A DNA stretch of 64,000 bases. Source: Pseudomonas sp. PH1b (GTDB lineage Bacteria; Pseudomonadota; Gammaproteobacteria; Pseudomonadales; Pseudomonadaceae). How positions within the stretch are numbered: the first letter of the stretch is position 1; each line of letters starts with the position of its first letter. Where the stretch lies: positions 62,001 to 126,000 of the forward strand of contig NZ_AYMU01000005.1 in NCBI RefSeq assembly GCF_000633395.1. The letters run 5' to 3'. A program made the translations under genes and the position numbers. The notes below the pieces were generated by a model. The model had not been told where the DNA came from. It did no database searches and was given only the letters and a program-made list of their open reading frames with translations. Positions 8,435 to 17,390 of this stretch are shown piece after piece.

Positions 8435-9994
8435 TCAGTCCGGCGGCCGGGCAGACGGGCTGGCTGCGGCGCTTGGCTGCAGGGCCTCAGGCGCCAGCAC
8501 CTGCTCACGTCGCTGAGGCTGTGTGGTGTGCCTGTGGCCAGCCAGCAACACGCCCATGGCCAACAGGCAGGCGCCCCCCGCGAGGGCCATGGCCAGGCGA
8601 AAACCGCTGGTCATGGCGGCGTCATAGAGTTCGCCCAGCAGTGGGCTGTCCAGGGGCAGGCGGTGTTCGGTCACCGCCTGCCGGGCCAGGTCGCTGGCAC
8701 CCTGGATGCCCGCCAGGGTCGCCGATGCGCTGAGGGCCCGCACCGCCTGGGCGCTCATCAGGCTGCCGAGCAGGGCAATGCCGACACTCATGCCGGTCTG
8801 ACGCAGGGCGTTCATGCTGGCCGAGGCGATCCCGGCGCGTTCCGGTGGGGCGCAGGCCATGACGGTCAGGCCAGTGGCCGGCACCGCCAGGCCCATGCCC
8901 AGGCCCAGCAGGGCGAACAGGCTGCCCACCTGCCAGTACGGCGTGTGGGCTGCGAAGCCGGCCATGGCAGCCATCGCCAGGCCCACCAGCCCATAGCCGC
9001 CGACCATCAGCCAGCGCAGTGGCAGGCGGGCGTTGAGGCGGCCGAAGAGGAGGGACACAGTCGCCATGACGATGAACTGCGGGAGCAGGCGCAAGCCGGT
9101 GTCGGCCGCAGACCAGCCCTGGATCTGCTGCAGGAAGATCGAGAAAAAGAACAGGCTGCTGTAGCAGGAAAACCCGAGGATGAACGAGGCCAGGTTGGCC
9201 ACCGCGAACGGCCGCTGGCGAAACAGTTCCAGGGGCACCAGCGGTCGTGACACCCGGCGTTCCACCAGGCCGAAAGCCAGCAGCCCGGCGCCGGCCAGCA
9301 GCAGCGCGAGCAGGGCCCCCGGGCTGTCGAAACCGTCCTCGCCGGCAAGGATCAGGCCATAGGTCAGGGCCGCCAGCCAGAACACGCTGAGGGCCTGGCC
9401 CAGGGGATCGAGGGCGGCGTGTTGCGGGTGCTTGCGTTCGCTGATGCCCCACAGGCCCAGGACCAGGGCCAGCAGGCCAATGGGCAAGTTGATCAGGAAG
9501 ATGCTCTGCCAACCCATGGACTCCAGCAGCAGGCCGCCCAGCAGCGGGCCGAGGATCAGCGCCAGGGCGCTGAAGGCCGACCAGCCGCCGATCACGTGGG
9601 CCCGTTGCCGGGGATCGGGGAAGGCGTGGCTGAGGATCGGCATCGCTCCGGGGATCAGCAAGGCCCCGGCCAGGCCCTGCACCGCGCGCCCGGCCAGCAG
9701 CAGCGACAGGTCCTGGGCCAGGGCGCAGAGCAGCGAGCCCAGGGTGAACAGCAGCACCCCGGCCAGCCAGCCGCGCTTGTGGCCGAAGCGGTCGCCCAGG
9801 GGGCCGGCGGAGAGCATGAAGGCCGAAAGGCAGATGGCGTAGGCGTTGACCACCCATTGCAGGCCGGCCAGGTCGGTGGCCAGCGCCTGCTGCAGGGTCG
9901 GCAGGGCGACGTTGACGATGCTGATGTCCAGTGACGCGAGGAAGGTCCCCAGGTAAGCGGCGGCCACCAGGGCCGGACGACGATAGCGTTGCAT
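8435..9994 (-). CDS. MFS drug-efflux transporter, DHA2 (14-TM) family
   Basis: The 519-residue multi-pass protein begins at the ATG at 9994, preceded by GAGGGAG; a longer open frame upstream overlaps the divergent regulator and is not used. Diagnostic features are LDISIVNVALPTL in the first helix, motif A (GPLGDRFGHKR) and the antiporter motif C (GPLLGGLL). It resembles EmrB/QacA-type proton-driven exporters of toxic hydrophobic compounds. No membrane-fusion partner lies beside it, so it probably works alone in the inner membrane. The divergent TetR gene and the palindrome at 10053-10065 give a simple repressor-pump unit. Confidence 0.92.
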   Translation of the reverse strand: MQRYRRPALVAAAYLGTFLASLDISIVNVALPTLQQALATDLAGLQWVVNAYAICLSAFMLSAGPLGDRFGHKRGWLAGVLLFTLGSLLCALAQDLSLLLAGRAVQGLAGALLIPGAMPILSHAFPDPRQRAHVIGGWSAFSALALILGPLLGGLLLESMGWQSIFLINLPIGLLALVLGLWGISERKHPQHAALDPLGQALSVFWLAALTYGLILAGEDGFDSPGALLALLLAGAGLLAFGLVERRVSRPLVPLELFRQRPFAVANLASFILGFSCYSSLFFFSIFLQQIQGWSAADTGLRLLPQFIVMATVSLLFGRLNARLPLRWLMVGGYGLVGLAMAAMAGFAAHTPYWQVGSLFALLGLGMGLAVPATGLTVMACAPPERAGIASASMNALRQTGMSVGIALLGSLMSAQAVRALSASATLAGIQGASDLARQAVTEHRLPLDSPLLGELYDAAMTSGFRLAMALAGGACLLAMGVLLAGHRHTTQPQRREQVLAPEALQPSAAASPSARPPD

Positions 9995-10052
9995 GACACG
10001 ACTCCCTCGCTGGGCAGGAAAGGCAGCGGGCGGCATCAGGTTAATATTCGAC

Positions 10053-10065
10053 TGACCGTCGGTCA
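10053..10065. promoter_or_regulatory. Probable TetR operator overlapping the efflux-pump promoter
   Basis: TGACCGTCGGTCA is a perfect 13-bp inverted repeat about a central T, in the 156-bp gap between the divergent pump and TetR genes. Read on the minus strand, TTGACC at its edge makes a good -35 box for the pump gene with an AT-rich -10 candidate (TAACCT) about 17 bp on. A repressor bound here would block RNA polymerase. Confidence 0.65.
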
Positions 10066-10150
10066 ATGGAAAATGATATGCTTTCTCAACTCTCTTTTCC
10101 CGGGCAATTCCCCTAGACTGTCGGCCTTTGTGCATCAGCCGGATTGCTTC

Positions 10151-10783
10151 ATGAACGTGAAACCCTCTTCGTCCCACGAGCGCACGGCCGATCAGCCCCG
10201 GCCGCGGACCAAGCCCGCCGAGGTGCGCCTGGAAGAGTTGATGGCCGCCGCCGAGGCGCTGTTCCTCAGCCAGGGCGTGGAGGCCACCACCATCAGTGAA
10301 ATCGTCTCCCGGGCCGAGGTGGCCAAGGGCACCTTCTATCACTACTTCGAATCGAAGAACGACATGCTGGTGGCCCTCGGGCAGCGCTATACCCGGCACT
10401 TTCTCGAACGCCTGGAACTGGCGGTGAATGCCTGCCCCGAGGACGACTGGGAGGCGCGGATCTGCAGTTGGATCCGCGCCAGTGTCCAGGTTTACCTGGA
10501 GACCTACCGGCTGCACGACATCGTCTACCCCAGCCACCATCACCATGACCGTGGCAACCCGGAAAAAAGCGCGATCCTCCAGCAATTGCTGGGCATTCTC
10601 GAAGGTGGCCAGCAGGCGGGCACCTGGTCTCTGGCCCAGCCGGAGGTCGTGGCTTCGCTGATCTACGCCGGGGTGCATGGCGCTACCGACGATGTGATCG
10701 CCGCCGGCGAGGACGATGGCCGGGCCTTGGCCGAGGCCATTGTCCAGGCCTGCCTGCGCATGTTGGGCCTGCAGCCTTCTTGA
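10151..10783 (+). CDS. TetR/AcrR-family transcriptional repressor
   Basis: The 210-residue protein has the typical TetR N-terminal helix-turn-helix (TTISEIVSRAEVAKGTFYHYF, split here: TTISEIVSRAEV then AKGTFYHYFESK) and an all-helical ligand-binding C-terminal domain containing a histidine run, HHHH, near residue 130. The start at 10151 is chosen because upstream residues are unlike the family and would run through the divergent pump promoter. It probably represses the pump at 8435-9994 and itself, through the palindrome at 10053-10065, and is released by a pump substrate. Confidence 0.9.
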   Translation: MNVKPSSSHERTADQPRPRTKPAEVRLEELMAAAEALFLSQGVEATTISEIVSRAEVAKGTFYHYFESKNDMLVALGQRYTRHFLERLELAVNACPEDDWEARICSWIRASVQVYLETYRLHDIVYPSHHHHDRGNPEKSAILQQLLGILEGGQQAGTWSLAQPEVVASLIYAGVHGATDDVIAAGEDDGRALAEAIVQACLRMLGLQPS

Positions 10784-10814
10784 TGTTTCCACGGGTAAAA
10801 GGAACGACCCTGCG

Positions 10815-11189
10815 ATGAAAAAGATCAACCTCATTCTCGGCGCCGCCCTGGCGCTGTACCTGGCGTACCAGGCCTATGGCTCGTTCTACTACGGCACGCC
10901 GTATCAGGGCCGTGACTACAGCCCCGACCAGGCCTTCTACTACCAGAAGTACCGCTTGTTCAGCTGGCGCACCTGGATTCCCACCATGACCATGCCCGGC
11001 GATGGCGACAGCTCGCGCTACAGCGTTGGTGGCTACCTGCGGGTGTTCAAGGCCGACGGCACGCTGCAGGGGCAGTCCTATGACGACTGCATCGCGGTGG
11101 TGGAAGTGTTCTGGTACGACGACGCAGTGGGCGGTTTCGGCTGCAGCGAGCACTTGATAAGTCTCTCGCCGACTGCCGGCAAAAGCTGA
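10815..11189 (+). CDS. Small membrane-anchored or exported protein of unknown function
   Basis: The 124-residue product starts at an ATG preceded by AAAGGA. It opens with Met-Lys-Lys and one hydrophobic segment (INLILGAALALYLAYQAYG, residues 4-22), either a signal peptide or a single anchor; the remainder is aromatic-rich (SFYYGTPYQGRDYS) and hydrophilic, with two cysteines. No known domain is recognised. It starts 31 bp after the TetR gene ends and may share its transcript. Confidence 0.75.
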   Translation: MKKINLILGAALALYLAYQAYGSFYYGTPYQGRDYSPDQAFYYQKYRLFSWRTWIPTMTMPGDGDSSRYSVGGYLRVFKADGTLQGQSYDDCIAVVEVFWYDDAVGGFGCSEHLISLSPTAGKS

Positions 11190-11213
11190 GCCCTGTGGCG
11201 GCCGGCAAGGCGC

Positions 11214-12245
11214 TCAGCGCCAGATTCCCTGGGACTTGGCGAAATCCAGTTTCGGGTCCGCCACCTTGATGAAGTTCACCGCTGCCCCCGACCAGCCGCC
11301 TTCCATTTCAGCGCTGAGGTGATAGTTCAGCAGGTTGTACTGGATGCCGGTGTTCCCCAGTTGCGGGTAGCCGATGCGAGTGGTGATGGTCTGTAGCAGG
11401 CTGGAAATCAGGTACTGCAAGGGTGAGTCGCAGGCCTTGATGGCGATTCCATAGTCGAAGCCCTGATCATCCCGCTCGCGGAAGTACCCGAGAAAATCGC
11501 GCTTGCCTAGGTCGCTGTGCAGTTCCTCGTTGAAGGCCTGCCGGCTGGCTTCCAGGTCCTGGGCATTGGCCCGTGGCAGCTTCAGGGCGTTGTTGAGGTT
11601 TTTCTGGGTCACGCAGCCCTGGGTGACAATCACTTCGGGCATCAGGGTGACATCCATTTCGCCGTGGCTGTGCAGATGGTTGTGCCAACTGTTCAGGCTT
11701 GTGCGCAGAGCCTCCACGCTGTTGCCCGTATAGCCGTGGTAGCCGTAGATGTAGGTCGGTGGCAGGAGCTGGTCCCTGACGGAGAACGACTGCGTTGGCG
11801 TCAGTTCTGCGAATGATGCGCCATACACCAGGTTGCTGTAGTGATCGACAGATTCCCCCAGTAGCGAGACCTGGAGGTTGCGCACCGACTTGCCGTTTTC
11901 CAGGGCTTCGAACAGCCTCGCTTCGTTGAGCTGTGACTTGATTTCAATGGTGGCGACCACCCCTTCGATCAGGTACACGTCGGCGGATCCGAAGGTGCGC
12001 AGGATGGGGAAATCGCTGCGGTAGATGATCAGGTCGATCTGCTTGGAGATGCCGTCATAGGCATCGATGATCTGCCCCGAGCCGACGCTGACGTTGCTGG
12101 GCAGGAAGCGCTGCAGCACGTCGCGGATGAAACTCTCCCGGGCATCGCCGAGCACCGTCCTGTGGTTGGCGATGGTGCTGCTGACTTCATAGCTGCTTTC
12201 CAGGAGCTTGGCGATGGACTTGGCCCATTGGCTGATGATTGCCAT
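11214..12245 (-). CDS. DUF6602-type protein with a PD-(D/E)XK nuclease-like core
   Basis: The 343-residue protein starts at the ATG at 12245, preceded by AAGGAAG. The N-terminal region reads GDARESFIRDVLQRFLP, VGSGQIID, then QIDLIIY followed about 25 residues later by EGVVATIEIKS. An acidic residue in one strand and E-x-K in the next is the active-site pattern of PD-(D/E)XK nucleases, so DNA or RNA cleavage is a fair prediction. Local GC is about 55-58%, below its neighbours, which fits transfer. It lies just downstream of alkC on the same strand (44 bp). Whether it serves repair, restriction or phage defence is unknown. Confidence 0.7.
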   Translation of the reverse strand: MAIISQWAKSIAKLLESSYEVSSTIANHRTVLGDARESFIRDVLQRFLPSNVSVGSGQIIDAYDGISKQIDLIIYRSDFPILRTFGSADVYLIEGVVATIEIKSQLNEARLFEALENGKSVRNLQVSLLGESVDHYSNLVYGASFAELTPTQSFSVRDQLLPPTYIYGYHGYTGNSVEALRTSLNSWHNHLHSHGEMDVTLMPEVIVTQGCVTQKNLNNALKLPRANAQDLEASRQAFNEELHSDLGKRDFLGYFRERDDQGFDYGIAIKACDSPLQYLISSLLQTITTRIGYPQLGNTGIQYNLLNYHLSAEMEGGWSGAAVNFIKVADPKLDFAKSQGIWR

Positions 12246-12289
12246 GTGTTCTTCCTTGAGGGGTGAGAGAGCAGGTGGGCGCCAGAGTA

Positions 12290-13396
12290 TCAGGGCATCA
12301 ACAATTGGAAATAGCCGCTGGCCAGAGCTTCGCCGTTGACCAGCAATCGCACGCCGTGGCGCCCCGGATAGTGGCGGCGGGTGGTCAGTTCGCGGATCTG
12401 CTGGCTGCGGCCAAGCTCCACCTGGGCCAGGCCTTGCAGGGTGAAGGTCTTGAGCTTGAACACCTTGCTCGCGGTGGCGCCGGAGGCCTTGACGTAGTCG
12501 ATGGCGTAGTCCACCACCAGGCGCTGGGGCTCGGCGCAGGTGGAGAGCAACTGCAGCGACAGGTTCAGGCTCTGGCCCAGGTGCAGCGCCGTCGGCGTTA
12601 CTTCGAAACCCTGGACCTCGACTTCGGCCCGGCGGTCGGCGCCGATCAGCGCCAGGGCCCGGCGGTCGCCCTGCTTGATCAGGCTGCGCAGGGCATGACG
12701 GGCGATCCATGCGCTGTGGGGCTGCTCCAGGGGCCAGCCTTCAAGACGTTCCAGGACCCACTGCGGGTGCTCTTTGGTGATGTCGTTGAGGTGGTTGGCC
12801 ACCGACTTGCGCACGTACAGGCTGGGATCATTGCGCAGGCGTTCGAGGATCGGCGCCGCCAGTTCCGGGTTGGCCTGCAGCCGTTCCAGGCGGAACGACC
12901 AGGGCAGGCGCGGACGGCTGCCTTCGCTGGCCAGGCGGCGTACGTGTTCATCGCTGTCCGTGGCCCACTCGTGCATCACGGCCAGCGTGCGCTGGCAGTC
13001 CTGGCGCAAGAAGTGGCGCACGGCGAATTCCGATGAACCGAAGCCGGTGAAATACTTCAGCGCCGCCATGGACAGCTCGAAGTCATGCAGGCCGTAGCTG
13101 GCCACGTAGTGGGGCAGGAAGATGCACACGAAGCGGCTGTTCAGGCGCGGCGCCAGGGCTTGCAGCAGCTCCAGGCTGGTGGGGTAGTCCAGGTCCAGCA
13201 CCTGGTGCAGGCTCTCGCTGACTCGGGCCAGGCGCTGCATCAGCGACAGCTTGTCAAGGTCGTGGCCGGCCCGTTGCAGGAATCCCTGGCGGTCGAAGGC
13301 CGGGTGCACCGCGTGCATGGCATCGGCGATATGTAGCAGGCGCTGCTGGTTAAAGATTTCCTTGAGGGCGGGGGCCTGCTCTTGGGTAGAACTCAT
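12290..13396 (-). CDS. alkC: DNA-3-methylpurine/alkyl-base glycosylase AlkC with Ig-like C-terminal domain
   Basis: The 368-residue protein is built from HEAT-like helical repeats (LYVRKSVANHLNDITKEHPQWV is one, residues about 195-216 in outline), the fold of the AlkC/AlkD glycosylases that remove alkylated bases without flipping them. The last 100 residues form a beta-rich unit (VEVQGFEVTPTALHLGQSLN onwards) ending in FQLLMP, matching the Ig-like tail of the AlkC-alpha subgroup known from Pseudomonas. AlkC enzymes prefer 3-methylcytosine and 1-methyladenine. I use the ATG at 13396; a GTG at 13432 would add 12 poorly conserved-looking residues. Confidence 0.82.
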   Translation of the reverse strand: MSSTQEQAPALKEIFNQQRLLHIADAMHAVHPAFDRQGFLQRAGHDLDKLSLMQRLARVSESLHQVLDLDYPTSLELLQALAPRLNSRFVCIFLPHYVASYGLHDFELSMAALKYFTGFGSSEFAVRHFLRQDCQRTLAVMHEWATDSDEHVRRLASEGSRPRLPWSFRLERLQANPELAAPILERLRNDPSLYVRKSVANHLNDITKEHPQWVLERLEGWPLEQPHSAWIARHALRSLIKQGDRRALALIGADRRAEVEVQGFEVTPTALHLGQSLNLSLQLLSTCAEPQRLVVDYAIDYVKASGATASKVFKLKTFTLQGLAQVELGRSQQIRELTTRRHYPGRHGVRLLVNGEALASGYFQLLMP

Positions 13397-13520
13397 GGGG
13401 CGTATCCATTCAAAGCCGGGGGCGGCGTCCACTCTACACGCCCTCTACTGACAGAATCTGTCGGTAGCCGCTGGAGGAGATGCTGCGTCATGCAGATCGT
13501 TTTCCGGTGTTCCTGAGAGC

Positions 13521-13818
13521 GCCTTCGCCGGCAAGCCGGCTCCTACGGGGAACGGCACGGTCTACCTGTCTGCTGTAGGAGCTGGCTTGCCAGCGAAGGC
13601 GGCTTCAAGAGCGCTGCAATACTTACGGTCCTCTTCGCCGGCAAGCCGGCTCCTACGGGGAACGGCACGGTCTATCTGTCTGCTGTAGGAGCTGGCTTGC
13701 CAGCGAAGGCGGCGTCAAGAGCGCTGCAATACTCGCGGTCCTCTTCGCCGGCAAGCCGGCTCCTACAGGGCACCGCACGGTCTACCTGTCTGCTGTAGGA
13801 GCTGGCTCGCCAGCGAGC
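13521..13818. repeat. REP array C, 110-bp period
   Basis: The array starts with a lone right arm (GCCGGCAAGCCGGCTCCTAC, 13527-13546) and continues with left arms at 13575, 13685 and 13795, an exact 110-bp period with linker gggaacggcacggtctacctgtctgct. The last left arm has drifted to GGCTCGCCAGC. It fills the gap between the start of alkC and the stop of the KefC-type gene; 13397-13520 holds only the presumed alkC promoter. Confidence 0.9.
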
Positions 13819-13829
13819 GGCGTGCATCC

Positions 13830-15653
13830 TCAGCGCATCGGCGGCAACGGGCTCTCGACCTGTTCGTCCTGTTCGTCGGCCTCGAACAGCCGGGCCAGTT
13901 CGCTGCGGGCTTCCTGGGCGGTCTGCAGGACCTTGGCCTCATCGTCGTAGACCTTGTGCTGGGCCGCCAGCAACTGTTCGTCATGCTGGGTGAAGCGCTG
14001 GATCCGCGAATCGGCCTGGGCCTGGCTCAGACCCAGGCCGACCAGGGTGCGGCGGCTCATCTCCAGGCTCGAGTAGTAGGTTTCCCGTACCGCCTGGGCG
14101 TCCAGGTCCACCAGCCGGTGCACGTGCTGGCGGTTGCGCGCGCGGGCAATGATCTTCAGGTGCGGGTAGAGCTTGCGTACCTGCTCGGCGGTCTTGATGT
14201 TGGTCTCCGGGTCGTCGGTGGCGATCACGAAGTACTCGGCCTCGCCGACCTTGGCCGCCTTGAGGATTTCCGGGCGCATCGGGTCGCCGTAGAACACCGG
14301 CATGCCGCCGAAGCTGCGGATCAGCTCGATGGTGTCCACCGAGGTGTCCAGGGCCACGAAGGGGACTTTCTGCGCCCGCAGGATCCGCGCCACGATCTGG
14401 CCCATGCGGCCCATCCCGGCAATCACCACCCGTGGGCTGTCGCTGTCGATCTTGCGGTATTCCTCGGGCATCTCCAGGGGTTTTGGCTTGGGCTTGAGCA
14501 GCCGCGAGCAAGCCAGCAACAGCAGCGGCGTCAGGGCCATGGACAGGGTGATGGTGAGCACCAGCAAGTCATGCAGGTCGGCGGCGAACAGGCCCTGGTC
14601 GCGACCGATCTTGAACACCACGAAGGCAAACTCGCCGCCCGCCGCCAGTACCACCCCCAGGCGCAGCGCGCTCTCGCGATTCAAGCTGCCGACCAGGCGC
14701 CCGACCACATACAGCAGCGGCAGCTTGAGGCCGATCAGCAACAGGGTCAGCCCCAGCACCGCCACCGGCGTGCTGAACAGCAGGCTGATATTGGCGCCCA
14801 TGCCCACGCTGATGAAAAACAGCCCCAGCAACAGGCCCTTGAACGGCTCGATCTGCGCTTCCAGTTCATGGCGGTATTCGGAATCCGCCAGCAGCAGCCC
14901 GGCGAGGAACGCGCCCAGGGCCATGGACACCCCGGCCAGGTCCATCAGCCAGGCGGTGCCGATCACCACCAGCAGGGCGGTGGCGGTGGACACCTCAGGC
15001 AGCCGGGTCTTGGCGACGATGCGAAACACCGGGCGCAACAGGTAGCGGCCACCGACCACCACCACGGCGATGCTGCCCAGCACCTGCAGGCCGTGCCCCA
15101 GGTCCTGGGTGGTGCTGGTGTCGTGGTTGCCGCCGGCGAGCACCGGCACCATGGCAATCAGCGGAATGGCCGCAATGTCCTGGAACAGCAGAATGGCGAA
15201 CGCCAGGCGCCCATGGGGGCTGTTCAGTTCCTTGCGCTCGGCCAGGCTCTGCAGGCCGAAGGCGGTGGACGACAGTGCCAGCCCCAGGCCCAGGACGATG
15301 GCGCTGTTGAGGCGCTGGCCGAACAGGAACAGGGCCACGCTGCCAATCACCACACCGGTCAGCAGCACCTGGGCCAGGCCGACCCCGAACACCGCCTTGC
15401 GCATCACCCACAGCCGTCGCGGCGAAAGCTCCAGGCCGATGATGAACAGCAGCAGCACCACCCCCAGCTCGGAGATATGGCTGACGCTTTGCGGGTTGCC
15501 GATCAGCCCCAGCACCGACGGGCCGATCAGCACCCCGGCCAGCAGGTAGCCGAGCACGGCCCCCAGTTGCAGGCGCTTGGCCAGGGGCACGATCAGCACC
15601 GCGGCGCAGAGGAACACGACGGCGGCTTGTAGCAGGTTGCCTTCATGGGGCAT
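13830..15653 (-). CDS. KefB/KefC-type monovalent cation:proton antiporter (CPA2 family)
   Basis: The 607-residue protein has an N-terminal antiporter domain of about 12 helices (residues 10-380; LGVVLLLFIIGLEL and FKGLLLGLFFISVGMG are typical), then a cytoplasmic Rossmann TrkA-N domain (VVIAGMGRMGQIVARIL, about 405-520) that senses a nucleotide or glutathione adduct. The acidic tail (EADEQDEQVES) is charged. This matches glutathione-gated potassium efflux systems KefB/KefC, which acidify the cell during electrophile stress. No KefF/KefG ancillary gene lies beside it. The start ATG at 15653 has GGAG 10 bp upstream; earlier codons lack any domain. Confidence 0.88.
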   Translation of the reverse strand: MPHEGNLLQAAVVFLCAAVLIVPLAKRLQLGAVLGYLLAGVLIGPSVLGLIGNPQSVSHISELGVVLLLFIIGLELSPRRLWVMRKAVFGVGLAQVLLTGVVIGSVALFLFGQRLNSAIVLGLGLALSSTAFGLQSLAERKELNSPHGRLAFAILLFQDIAAIPLIAMVPVLAGGNHDTSTTQDLGHGLQVLGSIAVVVVGGRYLLRPVFRIVAKTRLPEVSTATALLVVIGTAWLMDLAGVSMALGAFLAGLLLADSEYRHELEAQIEPFKGLLLGLFFISVGMGANISLLFSTPVAVLGLTLLLIGLKLPLLYVVGRLVGSLNRESALRLGVVLAAGGEFAFVVFKIGRDQGLFAADLHDLLVLTITLSMALTPLLLLACSRLLKPKPKPLEMPEEYRKIDSDSPRVVIAGMGRMGQIVARILRAQKVPFVALDTSVDTIELIRSFGGMPVFYGDPMRPEILKAAKVGEAEYFVIATDDPETNIKTAEQVRKLYPHLKIIARARNRQHVHRLVDLDAQAVRETYYSSLEMSRRTLVGLGLSQAQADSRIQRFTQHDEQLLAAQHKVYDDEAKVLQTAQEARSELARLFEADEQDEQVESPLPPMR

Positions 15654-15801
15654 GGGCAGGACTCCAGGTAAAACGCTGCGCGGATGGCTCGATGGCTGAT
15701 GATAGTCAGCCATCGGTGACGCTTTCACCGGCGGTTGGTCGCCGCGATGATCAGCGCAAAAATGAATGCAGGATAAAGGGTGGGGCCGGGTTTGCGATCC
15801 T

Positions 15802-16326
15802 TCAGGACAGGTCACGCCAAAGGCTCTGGGCCCCCTGGGTGCCCGCTGGCAACTGGTTGAGCAGGGCAGTGGCTTCATCGCCCTGGTTGTAGAACACCAC
15901 AAAGTCGCCGCTGTCGAAGTCGATCCGAAATCCGCAGAGAAAGGTGCGGCCCAGCTCTGGCCAATGGTCGAACAGCCCCTGTACCCGGACGATCAGGGCG
16001 CCCTGCAGGTGGCTGGCTGCCAGTCTGCGCAAGAGGTCGCGGGCCTCCCATGCGCAGTGCACGCCGGCCTCGAGTTCGAAGCTTGCGGGCAGGCGCATGG
16101 GCCTTTGTGCGGCGCCGACGCTTTCCCCGTCAGCGAGCAGGAACAGGCTGACCTGGCGGCCGTCCTGGCCATCCAGTTGCAGGTCGCCGCAGTCATCGGT
16201 CAGTACCTGTCCGTTGTACAGGTACTGGGCGTGGGTCAATCCCCGCAGGCGCTGGCCCAGCAGGCTGGCGGCGGCCTGCAGGTGTTCGGCTTGTGCGGCC
16301 GGATTCAGGCGCGGATCGTCGGGCAT
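15802..16326 (-). CDS. Unknown protein downstream of the M48 protease
   Basis: The 174-residue product has no recognised domain, no membrane segment and no signal peptide. It is mixed alpha/beta in look, with RQVSLFLLADGESVG and GALIVRVQGLFDHW as the most hydrophobic stretches, and two cysteines near the middle. It begins 9 bp after the protease gene ends on the same strand, so it is very likely the third gene of a lemA-protease operon and may assist or regulate the protease; that role is inference. Confidence 0.75.
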   Translation of the reverse strand: MPDDPRLNPAAQAEHLQAAASLLGQRLRGLTHAQYLYNGQVLTDDCGDLQLDGQDGRQVSLFLLADGESVGAAQRPMRLPASFELEAGVHCAWEARDLLRRLAASHLQGALIVRVQGLFDHWPELGRTFLCGFRIDFDSGDFVVFYNQGDEATALLNQLPAGTQGAQSLWRDLS

Positions 16327-16335
16327 GTGCTGCTC

Positions 16336-17346
16336 CTACAGGGTGGCAAAGCGTCCATCCCACTGCGGGTCCAGGCGCTGAATGCGCTCGGCCAGCGGCG
16401 GGTGGGTGGCGAGCAGGCGGCCCAGGCGCAGTTTCACCCCCTGGTGGAAGTACATGTGGCTGTATTGCCCGGCGCTGAAGGCGCTGATGCGCGAGCCCGC
16501 GCTGCAGCCGCCGATCTTTTTCAAGGCGCCGCAGATGCCTTGGGGGTTGCGGGTGAACTGCACGGCCGAGGCATCGGCGAGAAATTCGCGCTGGCGGCAG
16601 ATAGCAGCCTTGATCAGGTTGCCCAGCAGGCTGCCCAGGGACCCGAGGATCAGCAAGGCCAGGCCCAGCACGGCAAAGACGATCTGCCAGATGAAGCGGT
16701 TGCGGTCGCTGGACAGGTGCTGCCGCTCGGCCTGGCGCAACAGCGCCAGGCCCGCCAGGCTGAACACCAGCAGCCCGTGGATCACCGATAGCAGCCGGGT
16801 GTTGAGGCCCATGTCGCCGTTGTGAATGTGGCTGAACTCATGGGCGATCATGCCTTGCAACTCGTCGCGGTCCAGGCGGCTGATGGCGCCCCGGGTGACC
16901 CCGAGCACCGCCTGTTCGGGGTCGAGGCCGGCGGCAAAGGCGTTGATCGAGTCCTCCGGCAGCACGTACACCCCGGGCAGGGTGGAACCCGAAGCCAGGG
17001 CCATTTCCTCGACGATGTTCAATAGCCGCTGTTCATGGATCCCCCGGGGGGCATGGTTGATCAGGCGCCCGCCGAGCAGTTCGGCGATCACCTTGCCACC
17101 GGCCCTGAGGCGCCAGGTCTTGTAGCCGCTGCCCAGCAGCACCACCAGCAGCATGATCAGCGCCACCACCGCGACTATGGTCCAGCTCAGCACCTTGGGC
17201 TGGCTGGACTCCTGCAGCAGCTCGCGTAGCAGCAGGCCGATGCCCAGGCTGCTGATGCCGATCAGGCAGCTCACGGCCAGGGCCATCAACAGCAGGAGCT
17301 TGAGGGTGCGATGCTTGGCGCGGGCCTGGTGCTGGAAAAACTTCAT
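16336..17346 (-). CDS. M48-family membrane zinc metalloprotease (HtpX-like)
   Basis: The 336-residue protein has the zinc motif HEFSH (H169-E170-H173) and a downstream metal-ligand glutamate in REFLADASA (E254). Two N-terminal helices (about 16-42 and 54-72) and two after the active site (about 190-204 and 219-248) put it in the inner membrane, as in HtpX. A start at 17346 is preferred over a longer frame because GGAAA precedes it and residues then begin with a polar leader and a helix. It lies 44 bp after the lemA gene; LemA-M48 pairing is a recurring arrangement linked to envelope protein quality control. Confidence 0.88.
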   Translation of the reverse strand: MKFFQHQARAKHRTLKLLLLMALAVSCLIGISSLGIGLLLRELLQESSQPKVLSWTIVAVVALIMLLVVLLGSGYKTWRLRAGGKVIAELLGGRLINHAPRGIHEQRLLNIVEEMALASGSTLPGVYVLPEDSINAFAAGLDPEQAVLGVTRGAISRLDRDELQGMIAHEFSHIHNGDMGLNTRLLSVIHGLLVFSLAGLALLRQAERQHLSSDRNRFIWQIVFAVLGLALLILGSLGSLLGNLIKAAICRQREFLADASAVQFTRNPQGICGALKKIGGCSAGSRISAFSAGQYSHMYFHQGVKLRLGRLLATHPPLAERIQRLDPQWDGRFATL

Positions 17347-17390
17347 GCTTGTTTCCGCGGGACGAACGATGGGCCGCAAGGCCCGTGGAG

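Noticed and set aside
9995..10834. An N-terminal extension of the DHA2 pump
   Set aside because: It would run through the divergent TetR gene and the operator, while the ATG at 9994 has a good ribosome site and begins the first helix.
13956..15632. A 558-codon plus-strand open frame rich in His and Gln
   Set aside because: It is antisense to the KefC-type gene; the composition is typical of shadow frames in high-GC DNA.
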